Shown one piece after another: positions 8,731 to 17,128 of a DNA stretch of 64,000 bases. How positions within the stretch are numbered: the first letter of the stretch is position 1; each line of letters starts with the position of its first letter. A program made the position numbers and the translations under genes. Source of the DNA: Verrucomicrobiia bacterium (GTDB lineage Bacteria; Verrucomicrobiota; Verrucomicrobiia; Limisphaerales; UBA11358); NCBI GenBank assembly GCA_031290985.1, contig JARLJW010000064.1, forward strand, positions 1 through 64,000, written 5' to 3'. The notes under the pieces were generated by a model that saw only the letters and a list, made by a program, of their open reading frames with translations, had not been told where the DNA came from and did not search any database.

Positions 8731-9138
8731 ATGAACCTCCCGCTCCCCCGCACAGAACTCGCCGGCTGCATCTGGCTGCCGCGCATCCTGGCCAAGGCCC
8801 GGCGATTGCAGGCCGGCACGCTGCCGCCGGATTATGTCGCGCGCTTTTGCCATCCGGGCGGCGTGGACGGGGCGTTTCTGGCTCATTTCGGTTTTACCCG
8901 CGAAGATATTCTGGCCGCGTCCGCCCTGCCGGATGCGGAGATTCAGTCATGGTTGCTGGCGCGGACGAACGCCGGGCGCATCGCGGAGTGGAACCATGTC
9001 GCCGTGAACCTCGGCCGCCCCGGCTTTCCGCTGGACGGCCGCCTGCCCGTGGCCTTGGCCACGACGTATAAAAATGTTGATCCACACGGCAAAACCACGG
9101 TGTTTGAAGTGCTCGAGGCGGATGAACAAGGAAATTAG
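8731..9138 (+). CDS. DUF5069 domain protein
   Basis: 135 residues. The N-terminal pattern RTELAGCIWLPRILAKARRLQAGTL matches the DUF5069 opening (LPR followed by a K/R-A-R motif and GTLP). The rest (GVDGAFLAHFGFTREDILAA and WLLARTNAGRIAEWNHVAVNLGRP) fits the small cytoplasmic family. Function is unknown. No signal peptide. Confidence 0.75.
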   Translation: MNLPLPRTELAGCIWLPRILAKARRLQAGTLPPDYVARFCHPGGVDGAFLAHFGFTREDILAASALPDAEIQSWLLARTNAGRIAEWNHVAVNLGRPGFPLDGRLPVALATTYKNVDPHGKTTVFEVLEADEQGN

Positions 9139-9183
9139 CTTTGCCATACGCAAGGGATGCGAAGGGCGCAAAGCATATTTGCG

Positions 9184-9236
9184 ATCTTTTCTGGACAAAC
9201 TGGTTGACTGAAATCATAGTCGTTTTCATGAAAACC
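9184..9236. repeat. dispersed repeat copy 2 (TTTTCTGGACAAAC type)
   Basis: Second copy of the repeat described at 8031-8084, lying between the DUF5069 gene and the next small gene. Confidence 0.5.
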
Positions 9237-9287
9237 GTTGGGCTCCAAAACCCTCCATGAGCCTGTGGTTGATGAAGCGAAACTCAT

Positions 9288-9671
9288 ATGCCCGTAAACA
9301 TCCAGATGCGCGACGGATTGGTGGAGAGCTTTTTCCATGGGGATATTGGTACGGACGATTTTCAAGAGATGGCGGAGTTCTACCGGGATGTCGAAGCGCG
9401 CCTGGAGGTCACCCCGGACCGGATTGCGGACCTGTCCGGCGCGAACTTCATGTCGTTGGACGCAGACATTTTGCGACGGTTTGCCGCCGGCCGAGCCCGG
9501 ATGCCGCTTAAGAACAGGGTCAAGTCAGCCATCATCGCCCCGCAACCGGAACAGTTCGGCCTCGCCCGCATGTTCCAGACCTATAATGAAAATCCCCTGA
9601 TCGAGACGAAGCTGTTCCGGGATGGCGTGAGCGCCTACGAATGGCTCGGCCGCGCCGCGCGGCCGGCGTAA
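9288..9671 (+). CDS. small STAS/SpoIIAA-like hypothetical protein
   Basis: 127 residues, cytoplasmic. The alternation DRIADLSGANFMSLDADILRRFAAGRARMP, then KSAIIAPQPEQFGLARMFQTYNEN and TKLFRDGVSAYEWLG, resembles the SpoIIAA/STAS-like small proteins in which a beta strand ending in a conserved Asp precedes a helix, with a C-terminal EAxxWL-type segment. This assignment is by eye. No partner gene is evident nearby. Confidence 0.65.
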   Translation: MPVNIQMRDGLVESFFHGDIGTDDFQEMAEFYRDVEARLEVTPDRIADLSGANFMSLDADILRRFAAGRARMPLKNRVKSAIIAPQPEQFGLARMFQTYNENPLIETKLFRDGVSAYEWLGRAARPA

Positions 9672-9742
9672 AAGCCGCGCCCGCTCTGGGCGGGGCCGCC
9701 ACTTCATCTTGACGCCGCCGCGCAGGGGTTTATTTTCAGGGC

Positions 9743-10330
9743 ATGAAGAAGATTTCTCTTTTGCTTTTATTGGCCACCGTGAGCGTGGCGCCGGCGTTCG
9801 CGCAGGAAAATGCCACGCAGCAGCAGTTCGACCAGTTGCGCGGCAAGCTGCAGGACATCGTGGAGGCCCAGGATGCGCAGGGCAAACGCATCGACGAACT
9901 GTCCAAACGCATCAACGACCTCGCCGACAAGGTCAACACCCCGCAGGTCAACAACAGCGCCAGCGCGGAGGATCTGAAGGCCCTCGCGGACACCGTCAAG
10001 GAGATCGACAAGAAACGCCAGAGCGACCGCGAACTCATCCTCAAGGAAATCGACAAGCTCGGCCGGGTGGCCGTCGGCACATCCACCCCGCGCACTCCCC
10101 GTACACCGACGCCTACCCAGACGGAAGACCCCGGAACCCCCGCCACCCCGCAGACGGGACATTATTATATCGTCAAAGACGGCGATTATCTGAGCACCAT
10201 CGCCAAGGCCTATCGCGACCAGGGGGTGAAAGTCACCGTCAACCAAATCTTGAAAGCCAACCCCGGCCTCGACGCCAACAAGCTCTATACCGGCAAGAAA
10301 ATCTTCATCCCGGACCCGAACGCGAAGTGA
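9743..10330 (+). CDS. secreted coiled-coil protein with C-terminal LysM domain
   Basis: 195 residues. A signal peptide (MKKISLLLLLATVSVAPAFA) is followed by a coiled-coil region (about 25-115, repeated QLRGKLQDIVEAQ, RIDELSKRINDLADKV), a threonine/proline linker (TPRTPRTPTPTQTEDPGTP) and a single LysM domain at the C-terminus (YYIVKDGDYLSTIAKAY to KLYTGKKIFIPDP). LysM binds peptidoglycan glycan strands, so the protein is probably periplasmic and cell-wall associated, with the coiled coil oligomerising or spanning distance. Confidence 0.88.
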   Translation: MKKISLLLLLATVSVAPAFAQENATQQQFDQLRGKLQDIVEAQDAQGKRIDELSKRINDLADKVNTPQVNNSASAEDLKALADTVKEIDKKRQSDRELILKEIDKLGRVAVGTSTPRTPRTPTPTQTEDPGTPATPQTGHYYIVKDGDYLSTIAKAYRDQGVKVTVNQILKANPGLDANKLYTGKKIFIPDPNAK

Positions 10331-10699
10331 GTCATTTTCAATAAACGCAGAGACGCCGAGGACGCGGAGTTACGCAGAGAAAACCGTAGGGTGTATCTTC
10401 AAAATGCGGAGTGCGGCCGTCCCGGCCGCAGCAATTTCCAAAGTGCGGAGGTTTTCCGTAAATTCCACGCACCCGGGTTGACCAGAGTTGCTGCGCCCGG
10501 GGAGTGCGAGCCTCACGGGCAGGCGCACTCCGTCAGCCGCGTTTTTGATTTTGAAGACACGCCTAATGACCATGCCGGTTCACCACTGCGCCTCTCCGCG
10601 CCCTCTGCGTCTCCGCGTTTCCCGGCCTCTCCCCAAAACATTTCCTTTGCGCCCCCTTGCGACCTTGGCGTGAGAAAGGAATTGAGTTAATTTCCCGGC
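10331..10699. other. intergenic region made of dispersed repeats
   Basis: 369 nt without a gene. It starts with a degenerate ACGCAGAGACGCCGAGG-type stretch (10344-10380), continues with the repeat at 10431-10500, an inverted GGAGTGCGAGCC/GGCGCACTCC stretch, and ends with the opposite orientation of the first class (CGCCTCTCCGCGCC, then CTCTGCGTCTCCGCG, at about 10588-10618). The two ends could pair as a long imperfect hairpin. Confidence 0.6.
10431..10500. repeat. 70-nt dispersed repeat, copy 1
   Basis: This segment aligns without gaps to 24068-24137; by hand count about 59 of 70 positions are identical (for example AAGTGCGGAG and AGAGTTGCTGCGCCC are shared). Both copies are intergenic. Confidence 0.75.
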
Positions 10700-11344
10700 A
10701 TGAACTGCATCGTCACCGCCGGGCCCACCTACGAACCGCTCGATGACGTGCGGCGGCTGACCAATTTCTCCACCGGCCGGCTGGGCACGGAACTCGCGAA
10801 CTTCCTCACCGCGCGCGGTCATCGCGTCACGCTGCTGATCGGCGAATCCGCCACCTGGCCGGGCGAACGCCGGGCGCAGTTCGTGAAAGGGTTCACCTCC
10901 ACCAAGAACCTGCGCGCCAAATTAAAAGCCTGCGCCGGCAAAAAGATCGACGCCATCTTCCACGCCTCCGCCGTCAGCGATTTTACCTTCGGCAAGATGC
11001 TCGCACCTGACGCCGCCGGAAAGCTGGTTCCCTTCAAGCCATCGAAGAAAATCTCCACGCGCGGCGGCAACCTCTTCGTGGAACTGGTGCCCACGCCGAA
11101 GATCATCGCCGAACTGCGCGGCTGGTTTCCCAAGACCCGGATCATCGGTTGGAAGTTCGAAGCCGACGGCGGTCGCGCCGACGCCCTGCGCAGCGCCCGG
11201 AAACAAATCGCCGACTGCGCCACCGACGCGTGCGTCGCCAACGGCCCGGCCTACGGCCAGGGTTTTAGTCTCGTCACCGCCCGCGGCAAAAAGCATTTCG
11301 CCGACACGGCAAAATTGTTCCCGGCGTTGGAAAAGATGATTTAG
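10700..11344 (+). CDS. stand-alone CoaB-type phosphopantothenate-cysteine ligase domain
   Basis: 214 residues corresponding to the C-terminal half (CoaB) of bifunctional CoaBC, which joins cysteine to 4'-phosphopantothenate in CoA synthesis. It shows the CoaB opening ITAGPTYEPLDDVRRLTNFSTG (nucleotide-binding; key residues GPT..P.D.VR..TN.STG), HASAVSDF, and IGWKFEADG. There is no CoaC flavoprotein domain, which would have to be encoded elsewhere. Some stand-alone homologues have uncertain activity, so a related ligase is possible. Confidence 0.85.
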   Translation: MNCIVTAGPTYEPLDDVRRLTNFSTGRLGTELANFLTARGHRVTLLIGESATWPGERRAQFVKGFTSTKNLRAKLKACAGKKIDAIFHASAVSDFTFGKMLAPDAAGKLVPFKPSKKISTRGGNLFVELVPTPKIIAELRGWFPKTRIIGWKFEADGGRADALRSARKQIADCATDACVANGPAYGQGFSLVTARGKKHFADTAKLFPALEKMI

Positions 11345-11495
11345 CGCCAGCCGTTGGATTGGTTCAACGGGCAAACGAACCACCCCAATGCTCCAGACCT
11401 GCGCCTGGGGGGAGTAGAAAGAACCGCGACGATGGCTCCGGGTTAGGTGGGGTGACGGCAAATCGGCCGCGAGGGGGAAAGCTTTCGGCAAAACG

Positions 11496-11520
11496 ACCGT
11501 GCGCAGGCACGCAGCACGGT
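11496..11520. terminator. possible bidirectional hairpin between convergent genes
   Basis: ACCGTGC (11496-11502) and GCACGGT (11514-11520) form a 7-bp stem with an 11-nt loop between the convergent CoaB-like and RCC1-like genes. No strong T-tract is visible, so terminator function is tentative. Confidence 0.35.
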
Positions 11521-11523
11521 TAA

Positions 11524-12873
11524 TCATGGCAGGGAACGGATGCGCCAAAATGTATTTGAGCCCTGGTAGCAAGCGTTGGTAAATGTCAAATACCCCAAGG
11601 AATCGGCCGTATTTGTAGCCTGAGTGGCCCAGTTGGCGGCATTTAAAATGGAGGACCTTTCCAGAATGTAACTGGTGCTGGCATCCCCCGCGTACGAAAG
11701 CTGCATGAGGGACCCATTGAGAAGTTTTGGTAACAGTTGGCGATACGTTGGGCCGGTCACCACGCGTACGGCATGGGTGCCTGCGGTCAAGGTGGTGCCA
11801 ACGCCCAATTGACCATAATCGTTGTTGCCGGAGGCCCAAAGACTTCCGTCGCTCGTGATGAAGAGGCTGTGATAATAGCCGGCCGCGAACCAGCTTGGCC
11901 CCCGCTCGAAAATCTGTATCGGCTGGTTGGTCGCGAAATTAAGAACGTTGGTCAAATTATTTCCGGACTGTCCCATCGCCCACATGCTCCCGTCGCGTTT
12001 GATGAAAAGACTATAAGCGGGGCCCGCCGCGATGCTGACGACATTGCTCGCGACGATTTCCTCCGGGATGTGAACGTCATTTGTAGTCCCGTCGCCAAGT
12101 TGGCCGACCCCATTATTGCCCATGCCCCAGAGGCTGCCGTCTGACTTGAGAAACAAGCTGTGGAAATATCCGGCGGCAATCGCCGTGACATTGCTGTAAA
12201 CGATGATTTTTGGAAGACTGACACTATTGGTCGTGCCGTCGCCCAATTGTCCATAAACATTTATTCCCATTGCCCAAAGACTGCCATTACTGGCAAGGCA
12301 CAGGCTGTGCAAGCCGCCGGCACTGATGGCGGCGATATTGGTGGTGAAAATCTGTTCGGGATAATAGCTGTTGTTCGTCGTGCCATCGCCCAATTCGCCA
12401 TCCAGATTGTATCCCATTGCCCAAAGACTGCCGTCGCTCTTCAAAACGAGGCTATGGGCAGCCCCGCCAGCGGCAGCCACGACGTTACTGGTGATTATCT
12501 GCTCAGGCATATTTGTGCCAAAGAATGGCCAATTGACAGTACCGGGCCCGCATCCCAGTTCGCCAAAATAATCCAATCCCATGCCCCACAGGCTCCCGTC
12601 GCTCTTGATAAACAAGCTGTGAAACGCGCCCGCGGCCACCGAGTCAACGCCCGCCGACAAGATTTTCCGGGGTGCGTTGGTTCGCAGGAAGGTCCCAGTT
12701 CCCAGTTGTCCGTAATCGTTATTTCCCATGGCCCATAAGCTGCCGTCAGCTTCAAGAAAAAGGCTGAAGTATTGCCCGGCGGCGGCTTTGGTGACAGTCT
12801 GCGCTTCCGCCAAGTCTCGATGGTGAAGAAAGACCACGCATAGCAGACAAAGCCTGATGATTCTTATTCCCAT
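11524..12873 (-). CDS. secreted RCC1-like beta-propeller repeat protein
   Basis: 449 residues. Signal peptide MGIRIIRLCLLCVVFLHHRDLAEA, followed by about seven RCC1-type repeats of roughly 50 residues, each with a LKSDGSLWAMG-N-x-x-GQLGDGTTN core. The C-terminal about 55 residues (from MQLSYAGDASTSYILERSS to FWRIRSLP) resemble the C-terminal module of the two giant proteins in this window. The propeller probably acts as an extracellular binding scaffold. The gene is more AT-rich than its flanks, compatible with acquisition. Confidence 0.85.
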   Translation of the reverse strand: MGIRIIRLCLLCVVFLHHRDLAEAQTVTKAAAGQYFSLFLEADGSLWAMGNNDYGQLGTGTFLRTNAPRKILSAGVDSVAAGAFHSLFIKSDGSLWGMGLDYFGELGCGPGTVNWPFFGTNMPEQIITSNVVAAAGGAAHSLVLKSDGSLWAMGYNLDGELGDGTTNNSYYPEQIFTTNIAAISAGGLHSLCLASNGSLWAMGINVYGQLGDGTTNSVSLPKIIVYSNVTAIAAGYFHSLFLKSDGSLWGMGNNGVGQLGDGTTNDVHIPEEIVASNVVSIAAGPAYSLFIKRDGSMWAMGQSGNNLTNVLNFATNQPIQIFERGPSWFAAGYYHSLFITSDGSLWASGNNDYGQLGVGTTLTAGTHAVRVVTGPTYRQLLPKLLNGSLMQLSYAGDASTSYILERSSILNAANWATQATNTADSLGYLTFTNACYQGSNTFWRIRSLP

Positions 12874-13106
12874 AATCTTTATGTTTTGAAATTAGCCCAA
12901 TCTGCCTTCCTAAGAATTGTCTGATTCATATCCGGGCGCGCTTTGGCGGTCAATGCAATTCCCCAAGGCTGTTCCGGTTTGAAGACAAAAGTTAACCATC
13001 TATGCATATATTTCCATTTCTCCCGCGGGGAAAAGGAATCTATTTGCGGGTTTGCGAGCGGCTCTGATATGGACGGTTGCCAAAGGCAAAGGTGGATGGG
13101 ACATTT
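12874..13106. other. intergenic region, no feature recognised
   Basis: About 230 nt upstream of the RCC1-like gene and downstream of the Sel1 gene. I see no gene, hairpin or clear repeat here. Confidence 0.4.
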
Positions 13107-13964
13107 TCAAAAATCTTCCGGGCCGGTGCGCCGGGGGACAAAATTTTTGGCGCGCTGCTGGGCTTCGGCCAGTTGTTCGGGTGTCAATTGGGCGGCAAAT
13201 TGGGCCATGGTCACGCCGTTGCGGTGGTTGATGTTGAATTTGTCGCCGGCGAGAAGCATCCATTTGTAGGCCTCCACGGGGTCGGTCTGCACGCCGTTGC
13301 CGTTCCAATACATGTCGGCCAGCCAGGTGGCCGAATCGGGGATGCCCTGGTTCGCGGCGGCAGTGAGCCAGACCGCCGCCTGTTGGGGATCCTTGTCGGT
13401 GCCGTCGCCCCACAGGTAGCGCAGGCCCAGGCCGTGCTGGGATTCGCCCTGACCCTGTTCCGCCGCCCGGGTGTACCATTTGACGGCCTCGGCCGGGTCT
13501 TTGTCCACGCCCTGGCCGAGGACATACATGACGCCGAGGCGGTGCGCGGCAACGGGCTGGCCGGCTTCGGCCAGGGGTTTCAAGAGCTTCATCGCCTTCT
13601 TGAAATCGCCGCGGGCCCAGGCATCGCTGCCGCGGTCGAGCGTGATCTCCAGGAGGTTGGAGGACAATTCGCTGCGTGCGGTTTCCTGCCCGGCGCGAAT
13701 GGCTTTCAACTCCGCCATGATGTCGGCCGGGGTGGCCGGGCTGCCGTCGGCGGCGGTGAAGCCGCCGTTAAGATCGGCGGCGTTTTTCCGCTGGTTGTTG
13801 GCGTTGCGGAGTTCGGCGACTTCATCGCGCAGGGCGGCGACCTCCTGCCGGAGAGCGGCGATTTCCGGGTTGGAAGCATTTGTGGCCGACCGGTGGGCGC
13901 CATAATAAATCGTGGCCAATATCAGGATGGCCAGCACCAGGATGAGCAGGACGCTTGATCTCAT
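13107..13964 (-). CDS. membrane-anchored Sel1-repeat protein
   Basis: 285 residues from the ATG at 13962-13964, chosen because it is followed at once by a transmembrane/signal-anchor segment (SSVLLILVLAILILATIYYG). An upstream in-frame Met would add an unlikely charged 36-residue extension. A short coiled coil follows (IAALRQEVAALRDEVAELRN), then three to four Sel1/TPR-like repeats (GVMYVLGQGVDKDPAEAVKWYTRAAEQG, and so on; key A...LG..Y..G.GV..D...A..W...AA). Sel1 proteins act as protein-protein interaction scaffolds. The protein is probably anchored in the inner membrane with repeats in the periplasm. Confidence 0.85.
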   Translation of the reverse strand: MRSSVLLILVLAILILATIYYGAHRSATNASNPEIAALRQEVAALRDEVAELRNANNQRKNAADLNGGFTAADGSPATPADIMAELKAIRAGQETARSELSSNLLEITLDRGSDAWARGDFKKAMKLLKPLAEAGQPVAAHRLGVMYVLGQGVDKDPAEAVKWYTRAAEQGQGESQHGLGLRYLWGDGTDKDPQQAAVWLTAAANQGIPDSATWLADMYWNGNGVQTDPVEAYKWMLLAGDKFNINHRNGVTMAQFAAQLTPEQLAEAQQRAKNFVPRRTGPEDF

Positions 13965-14088
13965 AAAAGATTCACCTTGTTTTAAAACCCGACGGCCTTT
14001 TCTAAGTGGAGCGGGTGTTTGTGTCAACCTTGTTGCGGAAAAATCGCCGCAAAATATAGCAGTTCTTGGCAAGCCTGGCAGAGGCAGC

Positions 14089-14178
14089 CGCGGTGAACCA
14101 GCGCGCGTTGGTTGGCAATCGCGGCGGGCAGAGGACTGCCCGCCCTACCTGCCGCCGTGCCAATATTAAGCTTAACCG
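14089..14178. repeat. 90-nt dispersed repeat, copy 1 (upstream of the oxidase cluster)
   Basis: Nearly identical to 54788-54878. It contains the inverted repeat GGGCAGAGGACTGCCC and ends in GCCAATATTAAGCTTAAC. A partial copy of the end is at 50157-50176. It lies about 155 nt before the cupredoxin-like gene. Confidence 0.85.
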
Positions 14179-14333
14179 CAACAGATGTTTGTGTGGGTAA
14201 AACTGGGTAATTCGGTGGATTAGCGTGGGTCAAGGGGTGCATCAGCAGGGGTTAAACCAGCGGGGTTCGGGAGGCCGAACTTGCGGGAAGGGGCGTGGTT
14301 TGATATGCTCAAAGCGCTTATTGAGCAAATTCT

Positions 14334-15035
14334 ATGAATAAATTCCTTTTTATCGCCGCATCAGCCCTGCTTTCACTCGGCATCAGCGCCATGGCGGGCG
14401 ACCTGACGGGTACGGTCACCTTCAAGGGCACGCCGCCGGCGGAAAAGAGCTTTGCGGATGCGATGCAAGCCGACCCGAACTGCACGGCGCTGTATGCGGC
14501 CGGCAAGTTCCCGACCACGCAGTGGTATGTGGTCAGCGCGAGCGGCGGGCTGGCGGACGTGGTGGTCTCGATCAAAGGTCTGCCCGCAGCTTCGGGCGCC
14601 GCGGCGGCCCCGGCGGTCCTTGACCAGAAAGGCTGTCTCTACACGCCGTCCATCCTCGCGGTGCAGGCCGGCCAGAAGGTCATCGTGAAAAACTCCGACT
14701 CGTGCGTGCATAACATCCACACGGTGCCGAAGGAAAACGAGATGAAGAACATGGTGCAGATGCCCGGCGGCCCGGATTTGGAATTCGTCTTCGACAAGCC
14801 GGAGCCCTTCCTGAAGTTCCAATGCGACGTGCATCCGTGGATGTTCGCGTGGGTGTCGGTGCAGGAGAACCAGTATTTTGCGCTGAGCGGCAAGGACGGC
14901 AAGTTCACGATCAAGAACGTGCCGGCTGGCAAGTACACGGTGCAGTTTGCGCATCGCAAGCTGGGCACCCAGACGGCGGAAGTGGAAATCAAGGACGGCG
15001 CCGTGACGCAGGACATCGCCTTCGAAGCCAAATAA
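14334..15035 (+). CDS. secreted cupredoxin-like protein of the oxidase cluster
   Basis: 233 residues with signal peptide (MNKFLFIAASALLSLGISAMAG). The central part is cupredoxin-like: QKVIVKNSDSCVHNIHTVP provides a His, and FQCDVHPWMFAWVSV gives the C-x-x-H-x-x-M copper-ligand arrangement. The C-terminal part (YFALSGKDGKFTIKNVPAGKYTVQFAHRKLG) is a carboxypeptidase-regulatory-like beta sandwich. Similar methylamine-utilisation-type plastocyanin-like proteins are found next to respiratory operons. Likely a periplasmic electron carrier or copper-binding protein for the oxidase encoded downstream. It is followed by a strong terminator. Confidence 0.8.
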   Translation: MNKFLFIAASALLSLGISAMAGDLTGTVTFKGTPPAEKSFADAMQADPNCTALYAAGKFPTTQWYVVSASGGLADVVVSIKGLPAASGAAAAPAVLDQKGCLYTPSILAVQAGQKVIVKNSDSCVHNIHTVPKENEMKNMVQMPGGPDLEFVFDKPEPFLKFQCDVHPWMFAWVSVQENQYFALSGKDGKFTIKNVPAGKYTVQFAHRKLGTQTAEVEIKDGAVTQDIAFEAK

Positions 15036-15051
15036 TTTAACTTTCCGACAG

Positions 15052-15088
15052 CGACCGCTGCGGCATCACGCAGCGGTCGTTCTTTTTC
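15052..15088 (+). terminator. strong intrinsic terminator directly before ctaA
   Basis: An 11-bp perfect stem (CGACCGCTGCG at 15052-15062 with CGCAGCGGTCG at 15069-15079), a 6-nt loop, and a T-rich tail (TTCTTTTTC). It ends only a few bases before the ATG of ctaA at 15092, so it either isolates the upstream gene or attenuates ctaA. Confidence 0.88.
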
Positions 15089-15091
15089 TAC

Positions 15092-16081
15092 ATGAACGCC
15101 AAATACAATCCCGCGCTGTTCTGGTTCGCCGTGCTGAACGCTTTCGTGACGTTCCTGCTGATCGGCCTGGGCGGTCTGGTGACGAGCCACGAGGCGGGCA
15201 TGTCCGTGCCGGACTGGCCGAACACATTCGGCTACAACATGTTTTTGTTTCCCGTGGACAAGTGGGTGGGCGGCATCTTCTACGAACATTCGCACCGGCT
15301 GCTGGCCACCGTCGTCGGTTTTCTGACGACGGTGCTGGCCATCTGGTTGTCGCTGAAAGATTCGCGCAAATGGATGCATTGGCTGGGGGTTGCGGCGTTT
15401 TTGCTGGTGATTTTGCAGGGAATTCTCGGCGGGCTGCGCGTGCGTTGGAGCTTGAACTGGCTGGGCGTGCCGCACGGCGCGGTGGCGCAGACCTTTCTTG
15501 TGCTGACCTGTGCGATCGCGCTGTTTCTGAGCCGTTGGTGGCAAAATTCGGCGACGCAAAAGCAGATGGCCGTGCCGCGCGGGTTGCGGAGCCATGTGTT
15601 GTACCTGACGATTTTGATTTTCGTCCAGTTGTTGATCGCGGCGACGATGCGGCATCAACATGCGGGGCTGGCAATCTGGGATTTTCCGGCAGCGCACGGG
15701 CAGCTTTGGCCGGCGACGACGCCGGAAGCGATTGCGGATTACAACGCGCACCGCCCGGCGGGGATGATCGGCAATTCGATCACGGCGTTTCAGGTGAACC
15801 TGCAGATGGTGCACCGGCTGGTGGCGTACCTGATCTTTCTGGGCGTGGCGGCGGTGCCGTTCATGGCGCGGAAAAGGCTGGGCGGCGCGGACGGATTGAC
15901 AAAATTTGGCTGGTTCTGGCTGGTGCTGATGGCGCTGCAGATCGCCCTCGGGGCGGCGACGGTTTTATCGAACAAGGCGGCGGACATCGCGACGGGGCAC
16001 GTGATGGTGGGGGCGCTGGCGCTGTTGACAGGCGCGTTGTGGTGGCTGGTGGCGGTGCGGCGGACCAAAGTGGCCGGCTAA
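15092..16081 (+). CDS. ctaA: heme A synthase (COX15/CtaA family)
   Basis: 329 residues, about eight transmembrane helices. It oxidises the C8 methyl of heme O to give heme A. Family marks include GGLVTSHEAGMSVPDWPNTFG near the N-terminus, YEHSHRLLATVVGF (conserved heme-ligand His) in helix 2, GGLRVRWSLNWLGVPHGAVAQTF (His), and QMVHRLVAYLIF plus ATGHVMVGAL (second pair of His) in the C-terminal half. It lies upstream of ctaB and the oxidase subunits. No obvious Shine-Dalgarno sequence is visible because a terminator T-tract fills the space. Confidence 0.93.
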   Translation: MNAKYNPALFWFAVLNAFVTFLLIGLGGLVTSHEAGMSVPDWPNTFGYNMFLFPVDKWVGGIFYEHSHRLLATVVGFLTTVLAIWLSLKDSRKWMHWLGVAAFLLVILQGILGGLRVRWSLNWLGVPHGAVAQTFLVLTCAIALFLSRWWQNSATQKQMAVPRGLRSHVLYLTILIFVQLLIAATMRHQHAGLAIWDFPAAHGQLWPATTPEAIADYNAHRPAGMIGNSITAFQVNLQMVHRLVAYLIFLGVAAVPFMARKRLGGADGLTKFGWFWLVLMALQIALGAATVLSNKAADIATGHVMVGALALLTGALWWLVAVRRTKVAG

Positions 16082-16216
16082 CCATTTTAATACTGTCCCC
16101 TGGCTTGTTTAAGGAATGCTCCTACCTTGTTTTTCAGGCGAACAACATTGACAGGAATTGCCTTGGCAGGCCAAAATAGGTTGAATTAGGCGCGGTTTTT
16201 CAGCGCCAAAAAATCA

Positions 16217-17122
16217 ATGAAAGTTTCAGCCGAAGTTTTTGATTCCAACGCCGTTCCGGAAAAGTCCTGGGCGGCGGTTTTTGCCGATTTGGTCAAGGCA
16301 CGTTTGACGCTGTTGGTGCTGCTCACCACGCTCGTGGGTTTTTATCTGGGCTGGCGCGGGGCGATGAATTTTCTCCTGATGTTTCACACGCTCTTTGGCA
16401 CGGCGCTGGTCGCCGCCGGGGCGGCGGCGTTGAATCAACTGCTCGAACGCGAATACGATGCCAAGATGCACCGCACCGCAAGCCGGCCGCTGCCTGCGGG
16501 CCGGCTGCAGCCGCCGACCGTGGCGATTTTTGGCGGGGTTTGCTCGGTGGTCGGGTTGGTTTACCTCGCGCTGGCGGTGAACCTTTTGACCAGCGTGCTC
16601 GGGGCCGTGACGCTCATCAGCTATCTGTTCATCTACACGCCGCTCAAGCGCGTGACGTGGATGAACACCCTCGTGGGCGCGATTCCCGGCGCGTTGCCGC
16701 CGCTGATGGGCTGGACGGCCGCGCGCAATGAACTGGGCGGCGAAGGGTGGGCGCTGTTCGCCATCCTCGCGTTCTGGCAACTGCCGCATTTTTTCGCCAT
16801 CGCCTGGCTGTATCGCGACGAATATGCCAAGGCCGGTTTCGTGATGCTGCCGAACATCGATCCCGACGGCAGCCGCACGGCGCAACAATCCATCAGCAAC
16901 ACCATCGCCCTGATTTTCGCGAGCCTGTGTCCGTTTGCGTTCGGGGTGAGCGGGAAGATCTATCTCGTCGCCGCGCTGGTGCTGGGCGCGGGTTTTTTGC
17001 TGTGCGCCATCCAGTTTTCGCGGCAGATGACCCTGCCGCGCGCGAAACAACTGTTTTTCGCCTCGATCATCTACCTGCCGCTGCTGCTGACGGCGATGGT
17101 GTGCGACAAGGTGGTGAAGTAA
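16217..17122 (+). CDS. ctaB: protoheme IX farnesyltransferase
   Basis: 301 residues, polytopic UbiA-family prenyltransferase making heme O from protoheme. The first Asp-rich motif is present as NQLLEREYDAKMHRTASRPLPAGR (N-x-x-x-D-x-x-x-x-RT-x-RPL). The second region YTPLKRVTWMNTLVGAIPGALPPLMGW is also typical, as is FWQLPHFFAIAWLYRDEY. It ends 6 nt before the subunit I start, so it is cotranscribed with the oxidase genes. Confidence 0.95.
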   Translation: MKVSAEVFDSNAVPEKSWAAVFADLVKARLTLLVLLTTLVGFYLGWRGAMNFLLMFHTLFGTALVAAGAAALNQLLEREYDAKMHRTASRPLPAGRLQPPTVAIFGGVCSVVGLVYLALAVNLLTSVLGAVTLISYLFIYTPLKRVTWMNTLVGAIPGALPPLMGWTAARNELGGEGWALFAILAFWQLPHFFAIAWLYRDEYAKAGFVMLPNIDPDGSRTAQQSISNTIALIFASLCPFAFGVSGKIYLVAALVLGAGFLLCAIQFSRQMTLPRAKQLFFASIIYLPLLLTAMVCDKVVK

Positions 17123-17128
17123 ATTTTT

